Source of the DNA: Pseudoduganella aquatica
Lineage (GTDB): Bacteria > Pseudomonadota > Gammaproteobacteria > Burkholderiales > Burkholderiaceae_D
NCBI RefSeq assembly: GCF_009857595.1
Contig: NZ_WWCU01000028.1
Span: 22,926-86,925, forward strand
Length of the DNA: 64,000 nt
Direction of reading: 5' to 3'
Shown here piece after piece: positions 23,850-32,924 of the stretch. Both the position numbers and the translations under genes were made by a program. The notes beneath the pieces were generated by a model that saw only the letters and a program-made list of their open reading frames with translations, made no database searches and was not told where the DNA came from. The number at the start of each line of letters is the position of its first letter. Positions within the stretch are counted from its first letter, which is position 1.

Positions 23850-24060
23850 CGCAAGCCCTTAACGCATTCTGGAACTATTCAAGAGCCGCGTACTCCCTTT
23901 GATACTGACCCGGCCCGCTGAGGCGGCAGGTCTGACTGTTATTAATCCTTGGGCTTAGCAGCAGACAGCGATCTTAAAACGGCAGCGCACGCGCCAACCT
24001 CCCGACGCCCGATGCTGCTTCCGGGTAATATTGATGCTTTGCAGCATGCAAGGCAATCCC

Positions 24061-27003
24061 ATGTTTAACCATCGCTGGGCAGCGCTCATGCTTTACTGGC
24101 TGCTCGCGCTGGCCGCCCACGCCACCGAACTGCAGCCTGACGGGCAGTCTTACCAGCGGCGCCGCTGGACCCAGGCGGACGGCGCGCCCCAGCAGGCCCT
24201 GACCGCAACCCAGACCGACGACGGCATGCTGTGGTTCGCGTCCGCAGTGGGACTCTACAACTTTGACGGCATGCGTTTCCGCAAAGTGAGCAAGGTGTAC
24301 GGCCACGACCTGCGGTCGACCAACGTCATGTCCACGCACAAGGTGGCGGGCGCCCTGGCCGTCGGCTACTACTTCGGCGGCCTGAGCCTGTTCACGCCGG
24401 AGCGCGCCACGCACTACGCCGCCGGCCGGGGCTTTCCGCGCGGCTCAGTGATGGACATCACCACGGACAAGAACAATGTCATGTATGTCGCCACCAGCAG
24501 CGGCGTGGTCACGCTGCAGGACGGAAAATGGCTGCCGGTGGGGCAAGACTCGCTGCCCAAAGGCTCGGTGCGCTGGGTCAATCACGATAAGGCCGGCCGG
24601 TTGTGGGTGAATATCGCATCCGAAAATTATGTCCGCCCGCTTGGCAGCGAGCGCTTTGTCCACGCGCAGGTTCCGCCGAAGTCCCGGGTCACCTGGTGCA
24701 CGGATGGCATGTACTTCAAACCGCCCGGCCAGCAGTACCAGGTGCTGGACATACAAGCCGCGCCGCGCCCTGCCCCGCTTGATCAGCCGGCGCGGTACCA
24801 GAGCTCGCCGATACCCGGGCCGCACGGCACGCTGTGGGCTACGCGCGAGGACGGGCTGGTGCGGCTGGCGCCCGGCAGCGACGGCGTGCTGCGCGCCGCC
24901 GAACTTTTCCCCACCGGGACGGAGCGCGACACCATCTACACCAGCACCACGATAGACCGCGAAAACAATCTATGGCTGCTGACCCCGGGCGGGGTGGAAC
25001 GCTACCGCCGCCACCGCTTCCACCGTCTGCCGGCTCCGGTCAACGCCTTTTACTGGCTGGCGCAGCGCGGCTTTGGCGACGAGCTCTGGCTGGGCGCCGC
25101 CAAGGCGCCGCTGGCACGCCTGAAGAGCGACGGCAGCCGGCAGGAGACCACGCTGGACGCCCCCCACACCTTGCTGCGGCTGGCGCCCGACTTGGTGTGG
25201 GTTGGCACTGCCGATGCGCTGTGGGAGTTCCATGGCGACACGCAGCAACGCTGGGATTTGCCGGCCGGCATGGAGCCGAGCAAGCAAATCCAGGCGCTGG
25301 CGGCGGGACAAGGGGGGCGCCTGCTGGTGTCCATTACCCGCAGCGGCCTCTGGACCTTCGAGCATGGCCAGTGGGAGCAAGACCAGCGCCTGCGCGGGCA
25401 GGAGGATGCGACGCCGATCAGCATGCTCACCGGCGCCAACGGCAAGACCTGGCTGGGCATGACGAACAACCGCCTGGCCGAACTCAGCGCAACCGAAGCG
25501 CGGCTGCTGCCCGCCAGCGCCGGGCTGCGGATCGGCAATGTGCTCAGCCTGCTAGACGTGGGCGGCAAACTGCTGGCGGGGGGCGAGCAGGGTGTGGCCT
25601 GGATCGAAGGCGGCCGCGCGCACGCCATGAAACTGCAGCAGCCGGACAGCCTGCAGCGCGTCACCGGCATGGTGCTGGACCGGCAAGGCAATCTTTGGCT
25701 GCACAGCAATGACGGGCTGCACCGCATCCCGGCGCAGGACCTCGCGCGCTACTGGAGTGCGCCGCAAACGGCACTGCAGGCCGAGCTGTTCAACTTCGAG
25801 GACGGCGTCACCGGCATGGCGGCGCAGGCCCGGCCGCAGCCCTCGCTAGCACTGGCGCACGACGGCCGCCTGTACTACGCCACGATTACGGACGTGGGCT
25901 GGATCGATCCGGCCAGCATCCCGCGCAATCCACGCGCGCCCACCGTGCTGCTGCAATCGCTGCGCACACCCGAGCAGGAATATCTGCCGGCCGACAAGCT
26001 CGTGCTGCCGCAGCAGACCAGCGCGATCGAATTGAGCTTCACCGCCGCCGCCTTGTCGATCCCGGAGCGGGTGCGCCTGAAGTTTCGCCTCGACGGCGTC
26101 GACCAGGACTGGCGCGAAGCCGGGCCGGAGCGCCGCGCGCAGTACACCAACCTGCCGCCCGGCCCCTACCGCTTCCGCGTCATCGCCGCCAACGAGGACG
26201 GCGTGTGGAACCTCGAAGGCGCCCAGTTCAGCTTCCGGATCGAGCCCGCGTTCTGGCAGACGGCCTGGTTCCACCTGGCTTGTGCGCTGGTCCTGCTAGC
26301 GGCGGCCGCACTGCTGTACCGCTGGCGGGTGTCCGTGATACGGCGCCGCGCCGAACAATATATCGCGCTGCGCATGGATGCCACGCTGCAGGAGCGCGGC
26401 CGGATTGCGCGCTCGCTGCACGACAATCTGCTGCAGGCGGTGCAAGCGCTGCTGCTGCGTTTCCACGTGGTCGAGCAAAAGCTGGCGCAGCAGCCGGAAT
26501 TGCAGCGCCTGGCCGGCCAGGCGCTCGACTACGCCGAGTCGCTGGTGGCCAGCACCCGCGACGAAGTCATGGAGCTGCGCCGCGCGCCCGGCGTGGACGA
26601 ATTGTTCGCCGCACTGCGCGACGCGGCCGCGCAAGCGGCGCCCGGCGCGGAACAGCGCCTGAGCTTTACGGTGACGGGCCAGCCGCGCCAGCTGCGCGCC
26701 GAGGCGGGGCCGGAATTGGCCTGCGTGCTGCGCGAGGCCGTGCTGAACAGCGTGCTGCACGCCCAGGCCCGGCATATCGACGTGCGCCTGGCCTTCCTCG
26801 ACACCGGCTTGCAGGCCGAGGTCTGCGACGACGGCGTCGGCATCGATCCGGCCGTCGCGCGGCACGGCAAGCGCGGCCACTGGGGCATTACCGGCATGCG
26901 CGAGCGCATCGGCCGCCTGGGCGGAGAGGTCGAAATCGGCAAGGGTCCGGCGGGCGGCACCACGGTCCGCCTGGCCCTGTCCATGCTGCAAGCCTACGCC
27001 TGA
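24061..27003 (+). CDS. Sensor histidine kinase with periplasmic two-component propeller, Y_Y_Y domain and HisKA_3/HATPase core
   Basis: From ATG 24061 this is a 980-aa membrane protein with a signal peptide (MFNHRWAALMLYWLLALAAHA). Residues ~25-620 are repeated propeller blades (DDGMLWFASAVGLYNFDG and DRQGNLWLHSNDGLHRI types), followed by a Y_Y_Y module to ~695. A TM helix (~735-757) precedes HisKA_3 with phospho-acceptor H787 in ARSLHDNLLQ. HATPase motifs are LREAVLNSVLHAQA, DDGVGID and GHWGITGMRERI. It should sense an extracellular ligand and phosphorylate a LuxR-type regulator, but no response regulator gene is nearby. Confidence 0.9.
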   Translation: MFNHRWAALMLYWLLALAAHATELQPDGQSYQRRRWTQADGAPQQALTATQTDDGMLWFASAVGLYNFDGMRFRKVSKVYGHDLRSTNVMSTHKVAGALAVGYYFGGLSLFTPERATHYAAGRGFPRGSVMDITTDKNNVMYVATSSGVVTLQDGKWLPVGQDSLPKGSVRWVNHDKAGRLWVNIASENYVRPLGSERFVHAQVPPKSRVTWCTDGMYFKPPGQQYQVLDIQAAPRPAPLDQPARYQSSPIPGPHGTLWATREDGLVRLAPGSDGVLRAAELFPTGTERDTIYTSTTIDRENNLWLLTPGGVERYRRHRFHRLPAPVNAFYWLAQRGFGDELWLGAAKAPLARLKSDGSRQETTLDAPHTLLRLAPDLVWVGTADALWEFHGDTQQRWDLPAGMEPSKQIQALAAGQGGRLLVSITRSGLWTFEHGQWEQDQRLRGQEDATPISMLTGANGKTWLGMTNNRLAELSATEARLLPASAGLRIGNVLSLLDVGGKLLAGGEQGVAWIEGGRAHAMKLQQPDSLQRVTGMVLDRQGNLWLHSNDGLHRIPAQDLARYWSAPQTALQAELFNFEDGVTGMAAQARPQPSLALAHDGRLYYATITDVGWIDPASIPRNPRAPTVLLQSLRTPEQEYLPADKLVLPQQTSAIELSFTAAALSIPERVRLKFRLDGVDQDWREAGPERRAQYTNLPPGPYRFRVIAANEDGVWNLEGAQFSFRIEPAFWQTAWFHLACALVLLAAAALLYRWRVSVIRRRAEQYIALRMDATLQERGRIARSLHDNLLQAVQALLLRFHVVEQKLAQQPELQRLAGQALDYAESLVASTRDEVMELRRAPGVDELFAALRDAAAQAAPGAEQRLSFTVTGQPRQLRAEAGPELACVLREAVLNSVLHAQARHIDVRLAFLDTGLQAEVCDDGVGIDPAVARHGKRGHWGITGMRERIGRLGGEVEIGKGPAGGTTVRLALSMLQAYA

Positions 27004-27141
27004 TCCAGGCTCCAGCGCCGCATCAATTATTACGCCACGTAACAAGTGAAGTAAATCCTACGACATTTACGGCCTTTTGCGTTTGCAATACGCTGTGTAC
27101 ATCGGAGGGCAAGCCGCCCTCCTCACACTCAGGAGTTGTAA

Positions 27142-27975
27142 ATGAAAAAGACCATCATCGCCGGCCTGCTGGCCGCCGCCGCCAATTTCGCCACCGCCGG
27201 GACCGTACTGGTCGTGGTATCCGACCAGGACAAGCTCAACCTCCAGGACGGCAAAGTCATGCAGACTGGCTTCTTCCTCAACGAGTTGATGGAGCCGGTG
27301 CAGACCTTCATCGCCGCCGGCCACACGGTGGTGTTCGCAACGCCGAGCGGCAAAGCGCCGTCGGCCGACCAGAAGTCGGACGATGTGAGCTTCTTCGGCG
27401 GCAATGAGAAGGCGCGCCAGGAAAGCAAGGCGCTGCTGGCCACGCTCAAATTGACGGCCAAGACCGGCTCGCCGGCCATCAGCCTGGCGCAAGTGAAGAA
27501 GATCGGCTACGAAAAGTTCGACGCCGTGTTTGTGCCGGGCGGCCATATCCCAATGCAGGACCTGCTGAAGAACAAGGACCTGGGCGAGCTGCTGACCAAC
27601 TTCCACAACAACAGCAAAACCACCGGCCTGACCTGCCACGGCACCATCGCCCTGCTGTCCACCGTTCCCGATGCGCACGGCTACGTGGCCAAACTGGAAG
27701 CGGGCCAGCGTCCGCAGCCGTCGCAATGGATTTACAAGGACTACAAGATGACGGCCTTCACCAATGAAGAAGAAGAACAGGCCAAGGGTTTCCTGAACGG
27801 CGGCCACATGAAGTTGTTCCCGCAGGATGGCCTGGTTGCAGCCGGCGCCAACTTCGTCGAGGCCAAGGCGTGGAGCGAGAACGTGGTGGAGGACCGCGAA
27901 CTGATCTCGGGCCAGAACCCGCAGTCGGCCAAGGCAGTTGCGCTGGCCATGGTGAAAAAGCTGGCGCGCCCTTAA
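27142..27975 (+). CDS. Exported DJ-1/PfpI-family (type 1 glutamine amidotransferase-like) protein
   Basis: This 277-aa protein has a signal peptide (MKKTIIAGLLAAAANFATA) and a strong AGGAG ribosome-binding site. The nucleophile elbow is C165 in TGLTCHGTIALL. FVPGGHIPMQDL and VFATPSGKAPS match the DJ-1/PfpI/Hsp31 fold. Members act as chaperones, glyoxalase-like deglycases or peptidases. The Cys-His pair next to each other is typical, but activity cannot be assigned. Periplasmic location is unusual for the family, whose best-known members are cytosolic. Confidence 0.85.
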   Translation: MKKTIIAGLLAAAANFATAGTVLVVVSDQDKLNLQDGKVMQTGFFLNELMEPVQTFIAAGHTVVFATPSGKAPSADQKSDDVSFFGGNEKARQESKALLATLKLTAKTGSPAISLAQVKKIGYEKFDAVFVPGGHIPMQDLLKNKDLGELLTNFHNNSKTTGLTCHGTIALLSTVPDAHGYVAKLEAGQRPQPSQWIYKDYKMTAFTNEEEEQAKGFLNGGHMKLFPQDGLVAAGANFVEAKAWSENVVEDRELISGQNPQSAKAVALAMVKKLARP

Positions 27976-27989
27976 AAGCCGCTTAAGCG

Positions 27990-28015
27990 GGCCGAATTCA
28001 TTTGGGAATTCGGCC
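27990..28015 (+). terminator. Hairpin after the DJ-1/PfpI gene
   Basis: GGCCGAATTC / GAATTCGGCC, ten perfect pairs with an ATTTGG loop and no T-run. Confidence 0.5.
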
Positions 28016-28125
28016 GAACGGGGCTAATGTCATCTCAACAGGCAGCGTCTATTCAAGCGGCTGCCTGGCAAAACGCAGTGTATTTGCAACGTCATCGTGG
28101 ATGACCCGACCAGGAAATTGTGCGT

Positions 28126-28467
28126 ATGTTAATTTCATTCAAATCCAAATCCTCCCCGGAAGTATTGATGTATCAGGAACACGCCGAACGCATCTTGCGG
28201 CTGCTGCACAAGAGCCCCCAGCGCGGCGTGATCACTGCAGCGGAAGCAGCCAAGGCGCTGTCGCTGCTGGAGCAGGAAGTGGCTTTTACCAAGGAGCATC
28301 CTAAGCAGGATGTGGAGCACGACATCCATACGCCCGAGCAGGAAGAAGGCGAAAGCGCGGAACACGCGGCTTTGCAGCGGGTGAGCTTCTCAGCCCGCGC
28401 TTTTCCGCTCCTGGAAATGCTGCGCTCGGCCAGCCAGCAAAACGAATACATCATGTGGGGCGTCTGA
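28126..28467 (+). CDS. DUF1840 domain-containing protein
   Basis: This 113-aa cytosolic protein starts MLISFKSKSSPEVLM, the standard start of the DUF1840 family, which is common in betaproteobacteria. The ATG at 28126 has an AGGAAA site; a GTG 6 bp upstream is less likely. The RGVITAAEAAKALSLLEQEV block and the C-terminal FSARAFPLLEMLRSA are also family features. The function is unknown. It stands alone and converges with the AraC regulator. Confidence 0.85.
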   Translation: MLISFKSKSSPEVLMYQEHAERILRLLHKSPQRGVITAAEAAKALSLLEQEVAFTKEHPKQDVEHDIHTPEQEEGESAEHAALQRVSFSARAFPLLEMLRSASQQNEYIMWGV

Positions 28468-28479
28468 GCTGCAGCTGCC

Positions 28480-29403
28480 TCACCGAACGCCGTGTAGGCC
28501 TAGCTTGCGGAACGCGCCCGGCGTCATGGCGGTTTCGCGGCGGAACACGCGGTTGAAGGCGGCCACGGATTCATAGCCAACCTGGCGCGCCACCTCGGAC
28601 AAGGCGGCATTCCCCTGCTGCAGCAAGCGCGTTGCGCAGTGCATGCGCCACTGGGTCAGATAGTCGAGCGGCGACTGGCCCACCACCGTTTTGAAGCGGG
28701 CCGCAAAGCCGGAGCGCGACATGCCGGCCGTGCGCGCCAGCGATTCCACGGTCCAGTCCTGCGCCGGCGCGCCGTGCATGGCTTCCAGCGCCAGCGCCAG
28801 GTTGCGGTCGGCAATGGCGCCCAGCCAGCCGCGCGTGGGACCGCCCGGCTGCATGGAGTAGGCGCGGATCGCATGCACGAACAACAGCTCGAACAGGCGG
28901 CTCACCACCGCTTCCGCCCCCATGCCGGGCGACTCCGTCTCCAGCGCCAGCATCTCCAGCACCGACTGGAACGCCAGGCTGCGGTGCTGGTCCAGCTTCA
29001 GGCACAGCAGCGGAGGCAGCACTCGCATCAACGGCCCCGCCTCCAGCGCGTCCAGCGCAAACCAGCCGCTGATGAAGGTGGTCACAGCACCGCCCCCGCC
29101 CACCTGGATATGGTTCCCAACCCGCAGCTTCTCCACCTCCACGCAGTCGATCAGGGCCGAGTCCTCGCGGTCGACCAGGCGGTAGGGGCTGTCGTCCAGC
29201 TTGATGAACACGTCGCCGCTGCGCAGCGCGATCGGCTGCGGGCTGCCGGGCGTGGACAGGATCGCCGAGCCGCGCACCAGCAGCACAAAGTTCACGCCGC
29301 CCTCGCCCGGCGAATTTACGCCCCAGGGCGCGCTGGCGTCCATGCGGGTGAAATTGGCCTGGCGGATGCGCAGGCCGGAGAGGATGTCGGTCAATGGATC
29401 CAT
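28480..29403 (-). CDS. AraC-family transcriptional regulator (cupin_6 sensor domain)
   Basis: This 307-aa protein has an N-terminal cupin_6 region (~1-185: MDPLTDILSGLRIRQANF, LRSGDVFIKLDDSPYRL). The C-terminal AraC DNA-binding domain has two helix-turn-helices (WTVESLARTAGMSRSGFAARF and LSEVARQVGYESVAAFNRVF). AraC proteins of this cupin_6 type commonly sit beside, and control, a divergent oxidoreductase gene. Here the divergent gene at 29516 encodes a quinone oxidoreductase, 112 bp away, which is its likely target. Confidence 0.9.
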   Translation of the reverse strand: MDPLTDILSGLRIRQANFTRMDASAPWGVNSPGEGGVNFVLLVRGSAILSTPGSPQPIALRSGDVFIKLDDSPYRLVDREDSALIDCVEVEKLRVGNHIQVGGGGAVTTFISGWFALDALEAGPLMRVLPPLLCLKLDQHRSLAFQSVLEMLALETESPGMGAEAVVSRLFELLFVHAIRAYSMQPGGPTRGWLGAIADRNLALALEAMHGAPAQDWTVESLARTAGMSRSGFAARFKTVVGQSPLDYLTQWRMHCATRLLQQGNAALSEVARQVGYESVAAFNRVFRRETAMTPGAFRKLGLHGVR

Positions 29404-29515
29404 GTTTCTTCAGTTCTGGACGAGTGGGCAATAGATATGGACTTTCAGCGATTGATCGTCCTGATACTCATTCCTATTATAGACGTCATCACTAATCTAT
29501 AAAAAGGAAGCGAAA

Positions 29516-30493
29516 ATGAAGGCAGTTGTGATGAACAAAATCGGCGGCATCGATGCCATGGCGCACATGGAGCGGCCGGAGCCCGTGGCAGGCGCGGGAG
29601 AAGTGCTGGTGCAAGTGGCCGTGGCGGGCGTGAATTTCATGGATATCGGCGTGCGCCAGGGCATGGCCTGGAACGAGATGCCGAATCCGAAAATCCTCGG
29701 CGTGGAAGGCGCGGGCCGCGTGCTTGCGCTGGGCGAAGGCGTGGAAGGCTTCACCCTGGGCCAGCGCGTGGCCTGGGTCTACGCGCCCGGCAGCTACGCG
29801 GAAAAGATCGCGATCCCCGCCGCGTCGCTGGTGCCCGTTCCGCACGGCATAAGCGACCAGACCGCTGCGGCGGTGATGATGCAGGGCCTGACCGCCAGCC
29901 ATTTCGCGACAGACTTCTATCCCGTCCAGCCGGGCGACATCGCTTTCGTGCACGCGGCGGCCGGGGGAGTGGGGCTGCTGCTAAGCCAGATCATCAAGCT
30001 GCGCGGCGGGCGCGTCATCGGCCGCGTGTCGTCGCAGGCCAAAGTGGCGGCGGCCAAGGCGGCCGGCGCGGACCACGTGATCGTCGATGCCGAGGGCAAT
30101 TTCGCCGAAGAGGCGCGCCGGCTGTCCGGCGGCGAAGGCGTGCATGTGGTGTTCGACGGCTCCGGCCCGTCCACCTTCCAGGGCTCGCTGGACGTGCTGC
30201 GGCGCTCCGGCACGTTCTGCTGGTACGGCCCGGTGCTGGGCGGGCCGGGGCCGCTCGACATCATGAGCCTGCCCAAGAGCATCAAGCTGGGCTACGCGGT
30301 GTTCATGGACCACATCCATACGCCGGAGCTGCTGCGCGCGCGCACGGAGCAGCTGTTCGGCTGGATCCTCGAGGGCAAGCTGGCTGTCCATATCGGCGGC
30401 GTCTATCCGCTGGCGGATGCGGCCCAGGCCCATGCGGACATGGCGAGCCGCGCCACCACCGGCAAGCTGCTGCTCCTGCCTGGCGCGGCCTAG
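29516..30493 (+). CDS. Quinone oxidoreductase-like MDR-superfamily protein (NADPH:quinone reductase type)
   Basis: This 325-aa zinc-independent medium-chain dehydrogenase begins MKAVVMNKIGGIDAMAHMER after an AAGGAAG site. The NADPH-binding Rossmann motif is AAAGGVGLLLSQIIKL (about residues 145-160). The signature near residue 120 (AVMMQGLTASHFAT) is that of quinone oxidoreductase QOR1, and the zinc ligands of alcohol dehydrogenases are absent. It reduces quinones or conjugated ketones with NADPH. It is probably induced through the divergent AraC regulator. Its stop overlaps the stop of the convergent ygjV-like gene. Confidence 0.88.
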   Translation: MKAVVMNKIGGIDAMAHMERPEPVAGAGEVLVQVAVAGVNFMDIGVRQGMAWNEMPNPKILGVEGAGRVLALGEGVEGFTLGQRVAWVYAPGSYAEKIAIPAASLVPVPHGISDQTAAAVMMQGLTASHFATDFYPVQPGDIAFVHAAAGGVGLLLSQIIKLRGGRVIGRVSSQAKVAAAKAAGADHVIVDAEGNFAEEARRLSGGEGVHVVFDGSGPSTFQGSLDVLRRSGTFCWYGPVLGGPGPLDIMSLPKSIKLGYAVFMDHIHTPELLRARTEQLFGWILEGKLAVHIGGVYPLADAAQAHADMASRATTGKLLLLPGAA

Positions 30494-31005
30494 GCGGTTT
30501 GCGCCGCGTTGTCCCGGCGCACCATGCGCCAGATTGTGCTCAGGTTGACGGCGGCCACCACCACTTCCAATGCGGTGCCGCCTATCGATCCGGCGATCAC
30601 ATTGTTGGCGATCCACAGGCAGGTCCCGCACAGCATCACCAGCCGCATGGGGATGCCTTGCAGCTGGAACAGCGCATACGTTCCCAGGCAGGAGGCCGCC
30701 AGCGGCAGCCAGTCGCTGGGCTGCTTCGCCAGCGCCACGCCCAGGACCAGGTTGGCGGCGATCACCGCCACCATCACCCACACGGAACGCGTGCGCAGCG
30801 CCAGCAGGGAACGCAGCATGGACATGGTGGAGCTGGCCACCGCCGTCGGATTGCCGAGCAGCGCAAAGTGCACCACGTAGGCCAGGCATTCGCCGGCCAT
30901 GAACAGCTTGAAGCGGCGGTCGCTGGTTTGCAGGAAGGAACCGACACCGAGCACAAACGCCACGTAGCCGACGCACTGCGCCGGCGAGAACCAATCCGCC
31001 ATCAT
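30490..31005 (-). CDS. YgjV-family inner-membrane protein
   Basis: This 171-aa protein has five or more hydrophobic helices, with CVGYVAFVLGVGSFLQTSDR near the start and WIANNVIAGSIGGTALEVVV near the end; both match the YgjV family, whose function is unknown. ATGATG at 31005-31000 overlaps the TGA of the DUF885 gene (TGATGATG), so translation is probably coupled. A start at 31035 would lie inside the upstream gene. It converges with the quinone oxidoreductase gene with overlapping stop codons. Confidence 0.8.
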   Translation of the reverse strand: MMADWFSPAQCVGYVAFVLGVGSFLQTSDRRFKLFMAGECLAYVVHFALLGNPTAVASSTMSMLRSLLALRTRSVWVMVAVIAANLVLGVALAKQPSDWLPLAASCLGTYALFQLQGIPMRLVMLCGTCLWIANNVIAGSIGGTALEVVVAAVNLSTIWRMVRRDNAAQTA

Positions 31006-32816
31006 CACGCCGCAGCCTTGGTATCGGCTATCCACTGGCCCACGATCTTGGCCAGCACGTCCATCGGCACCGAGCCTGCGCGCAGCACCACGTCGTGGAA
31101 GGCGGGCAGCGTGAAGCGCTCGCCGAGCGCGCTGCGGGCCTGCTCTCGCAGTTCGAGTATGCGCAGCATGCCGAGCAGGTAGGCGCAGGCCTGGCCGGGG
31201 TTGGCCACGTAGCGGTCCACCTCGGACGCGGGCATGCCGTAGTCGATGGCTTGCTGGCGCGTCCAGCCCTTGGTGTGCAGGCCGGTGTCCACCACCAGGC
31301 GGCGCGCGCGGAACAGCTGCTCGGCCAGGCCGCCCAGCATGCCCACCGTGTCGCCTTCGTACCAGCCCTGCTCCATCGCCAGCTGCTCCACGTACAAGGC
31401 CCAGCCTTCGCTGTTGGCGCTGCCGCCGCTGAAGATGCGGCGCGCGCGGTACTTGGGCAGGTCCGCCATTTCCTGCTGCAGCGCGATCTGGAAATGGTGG
31501 CCCGGCACGCCCTCGTGATAGGCCAGCGTGCGCATCACCACCATCTCATATTCCGGGCCGGGCAGCGGCATCCAGAACACGCCCGGACGGCTGCCGTCCG
31601 GCGCCGGCGGCGTGTAGTGCGCGGAGCTGGTGGTCTCTGTCAGCGCGGGTTCGCGCCGCACTTCGATGGGCGCGCGCGGCTTCAGGTTGAACAGGGCCGC
31701 GCTGCGCTGTTCGGCGTCGCGCAGCAGCTCGGCGTAGCGCGCCAGCATGGCCGGGCGCGGGTCGGGCGTGCTGGCGGGCTGCAGCGATTTGTCCAGCTTC
31801 ACCATGCGCTGCTGGATGCTGCCTTCGGCGTAGCCGAGCTGGCGCAAGTATTTGTCCATCTCCCCTTCGATGCGGGCCACTTCGCGCAGGCCTATGCCGT
31901 GCACCTGCTCCGCGTTCAGGCTGGTGCCGGCGTTGCGCGCCAGCAGATAGTCGTAAGCGGCGGCGCCGTTCGGCAGGCGCGAGATGCCGGCTTCGTTGCC
32001 GGTGCGCGGATGCAGCTCCGCCAGCATGGCCTGCACGCGGGCGTAGGCCGGGCGTATGCCCTTGTCCACGATGCGGGTGGCGCGCGCGATGGCGGCGCTG
32101 CGGGCTTGCGGCGTGAGGTCCGCAATCTTTGCGCTGCGCTCGGCCAGCGAGGCCACCAGCACATTGTCGCCGGCTGCGGGCTTGAGGAAGGCGGCCACCT
32201 GCTGCTGCGCCTTCTCCAGGATGAAGCGCGGCGGCAGCAGCGAACGCGCGGCGGCGGAGCGCGCCATGGCGATGGCTTCGTCCAGCCGCGCCGGGGCCAG
32301 CTCCAGGCGCGCCAGGTAGCTGTCCACGTCGGCCGCGCGGCGCATGGGGTGCAGCTGCGTCATCAGGCGCGGCAGCGCAACTTGCGGGCCGCCCAGCTGG
32401 GAGAAGATGAACAGGTGGTCCTGGAAAGGCCGGCCGGCCAGTTCGTTCGACAGCGTCCAGCGCATGGTCTCGGCCGAGGCGCGCTGGGTGGCGCTGAGCG
32501 GGCCGGCGAGGAAGACGTCCAGCCTGGCCAGGCCCTCGCGCGCCAGTGCTGCCTGGCGGTCGCGGGCGGCCTGCGTGACTGGCGCCAGCAGCCGGTCCAG
32601 CTGGTCCTGTTCGGCGCCGGAAAAATACTGGCTGGCCGTCGTGTACTCGGGGTTCAGGCGCATGTAGTCGTCGGCAAAGCCTTCCGACCATTTGTCGAAC
32701 GCGGCCACGGGGGCAATGGCGGGAGCCGCTGCGGGGGCCGCCACGGCGGCCTGCACCGGCACACCGGCCGTAATGATTGCGAGAGGGAGCAGTACAGTAC
32801 CGAAACGTAGCGACAT
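31005..32816 (-). CDS. DUF885 family exported metallopeptidase-like protein
   Basis: From ATG 32816 (AAAGG ribosome-binding site) this is a 603-aa protein with a signal peptide MSLRFGTVLLPLAIITAG. The zinc-binding-like motif HEGVPGHHFQ, with the upstream MRTLAYHEG, is the hallmark of DUF885 proteins, which are related to dipeptidyl/carboxypeptidases. A downstream glutamate in NSEGWALYVEQLA is a likely third ligand. Activity is predicted peptidase in the periplasm. It is the first gene of a two-gene unit with the YgjV-like gene and diverges from the TPR gene at 32925. A second, distant family member lies at 58930. Confidence 0.85.
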   Translation of the reverse strand: MSLRFGTVLLPLAIITAGVPVQAAVAAPAAAPAIAPVAAFDKWSEGFADDYMRLNPEYTTASQYFSGAEQDQLDRLLAPVTQAARDRQAALAREGLARLDVFLAGPLSATQRASAETMRWTLSNELAGRPFQDHLFIFSQLGGPQVALPRLMTQLHPMRRAADVDSYLARLELAPARLDEAIAMARSAAARSLLPPRFILEKAQQQVAAFLKPAAGDNVLVASLAERSAKIADLTPQARSAAIARATRIVDKGIRPAYARVQAMLAELHPRTGNEAGISRLPNGAAAYDYLLARNAGTSLNAEQVHGIGLREVARIEGEMDKYLRQLGYAEGSIQQRMVKLDKSLQPASTPDPRPAMLARYAELLRDAEQRSAALFNLKPRAPIEVRREPALTETTSSAHYTPPAPDGSRPGVFWMPLPGPEYEMVVMRTLAYHEGVPGHHFQIALQQEMADLPKYRARRIFSGGSANSEGWALYVEQLAMEQGWYEGDTVGMLGGLAEQLFRARRLVVDTGLHTKGWTRQQAIDYGMPASEVDRYVANPGQACAYLLGMLRILELREQARSALGERFTLPAFHDVVLRAGSVPMDVLAKIVGQWIADTKAAA

Positions 32817-32924
32817 GATGGCCTTTCTATGGAGTGCGCCATTATATTCCGCCTGACCGCGCTTGCCTTTCGATCCCCGTCTCCTAAACTCCAGAGATTC
32901 CAACAAAAACGGAAGGAGAGCGCC

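Noticed and set aside
23850..24060. Search for a FitB-type PIN toxin behind the FitA-like gene
   Set aside because: No frame with the conserved acidic residues of PIN domains is present in either direction.
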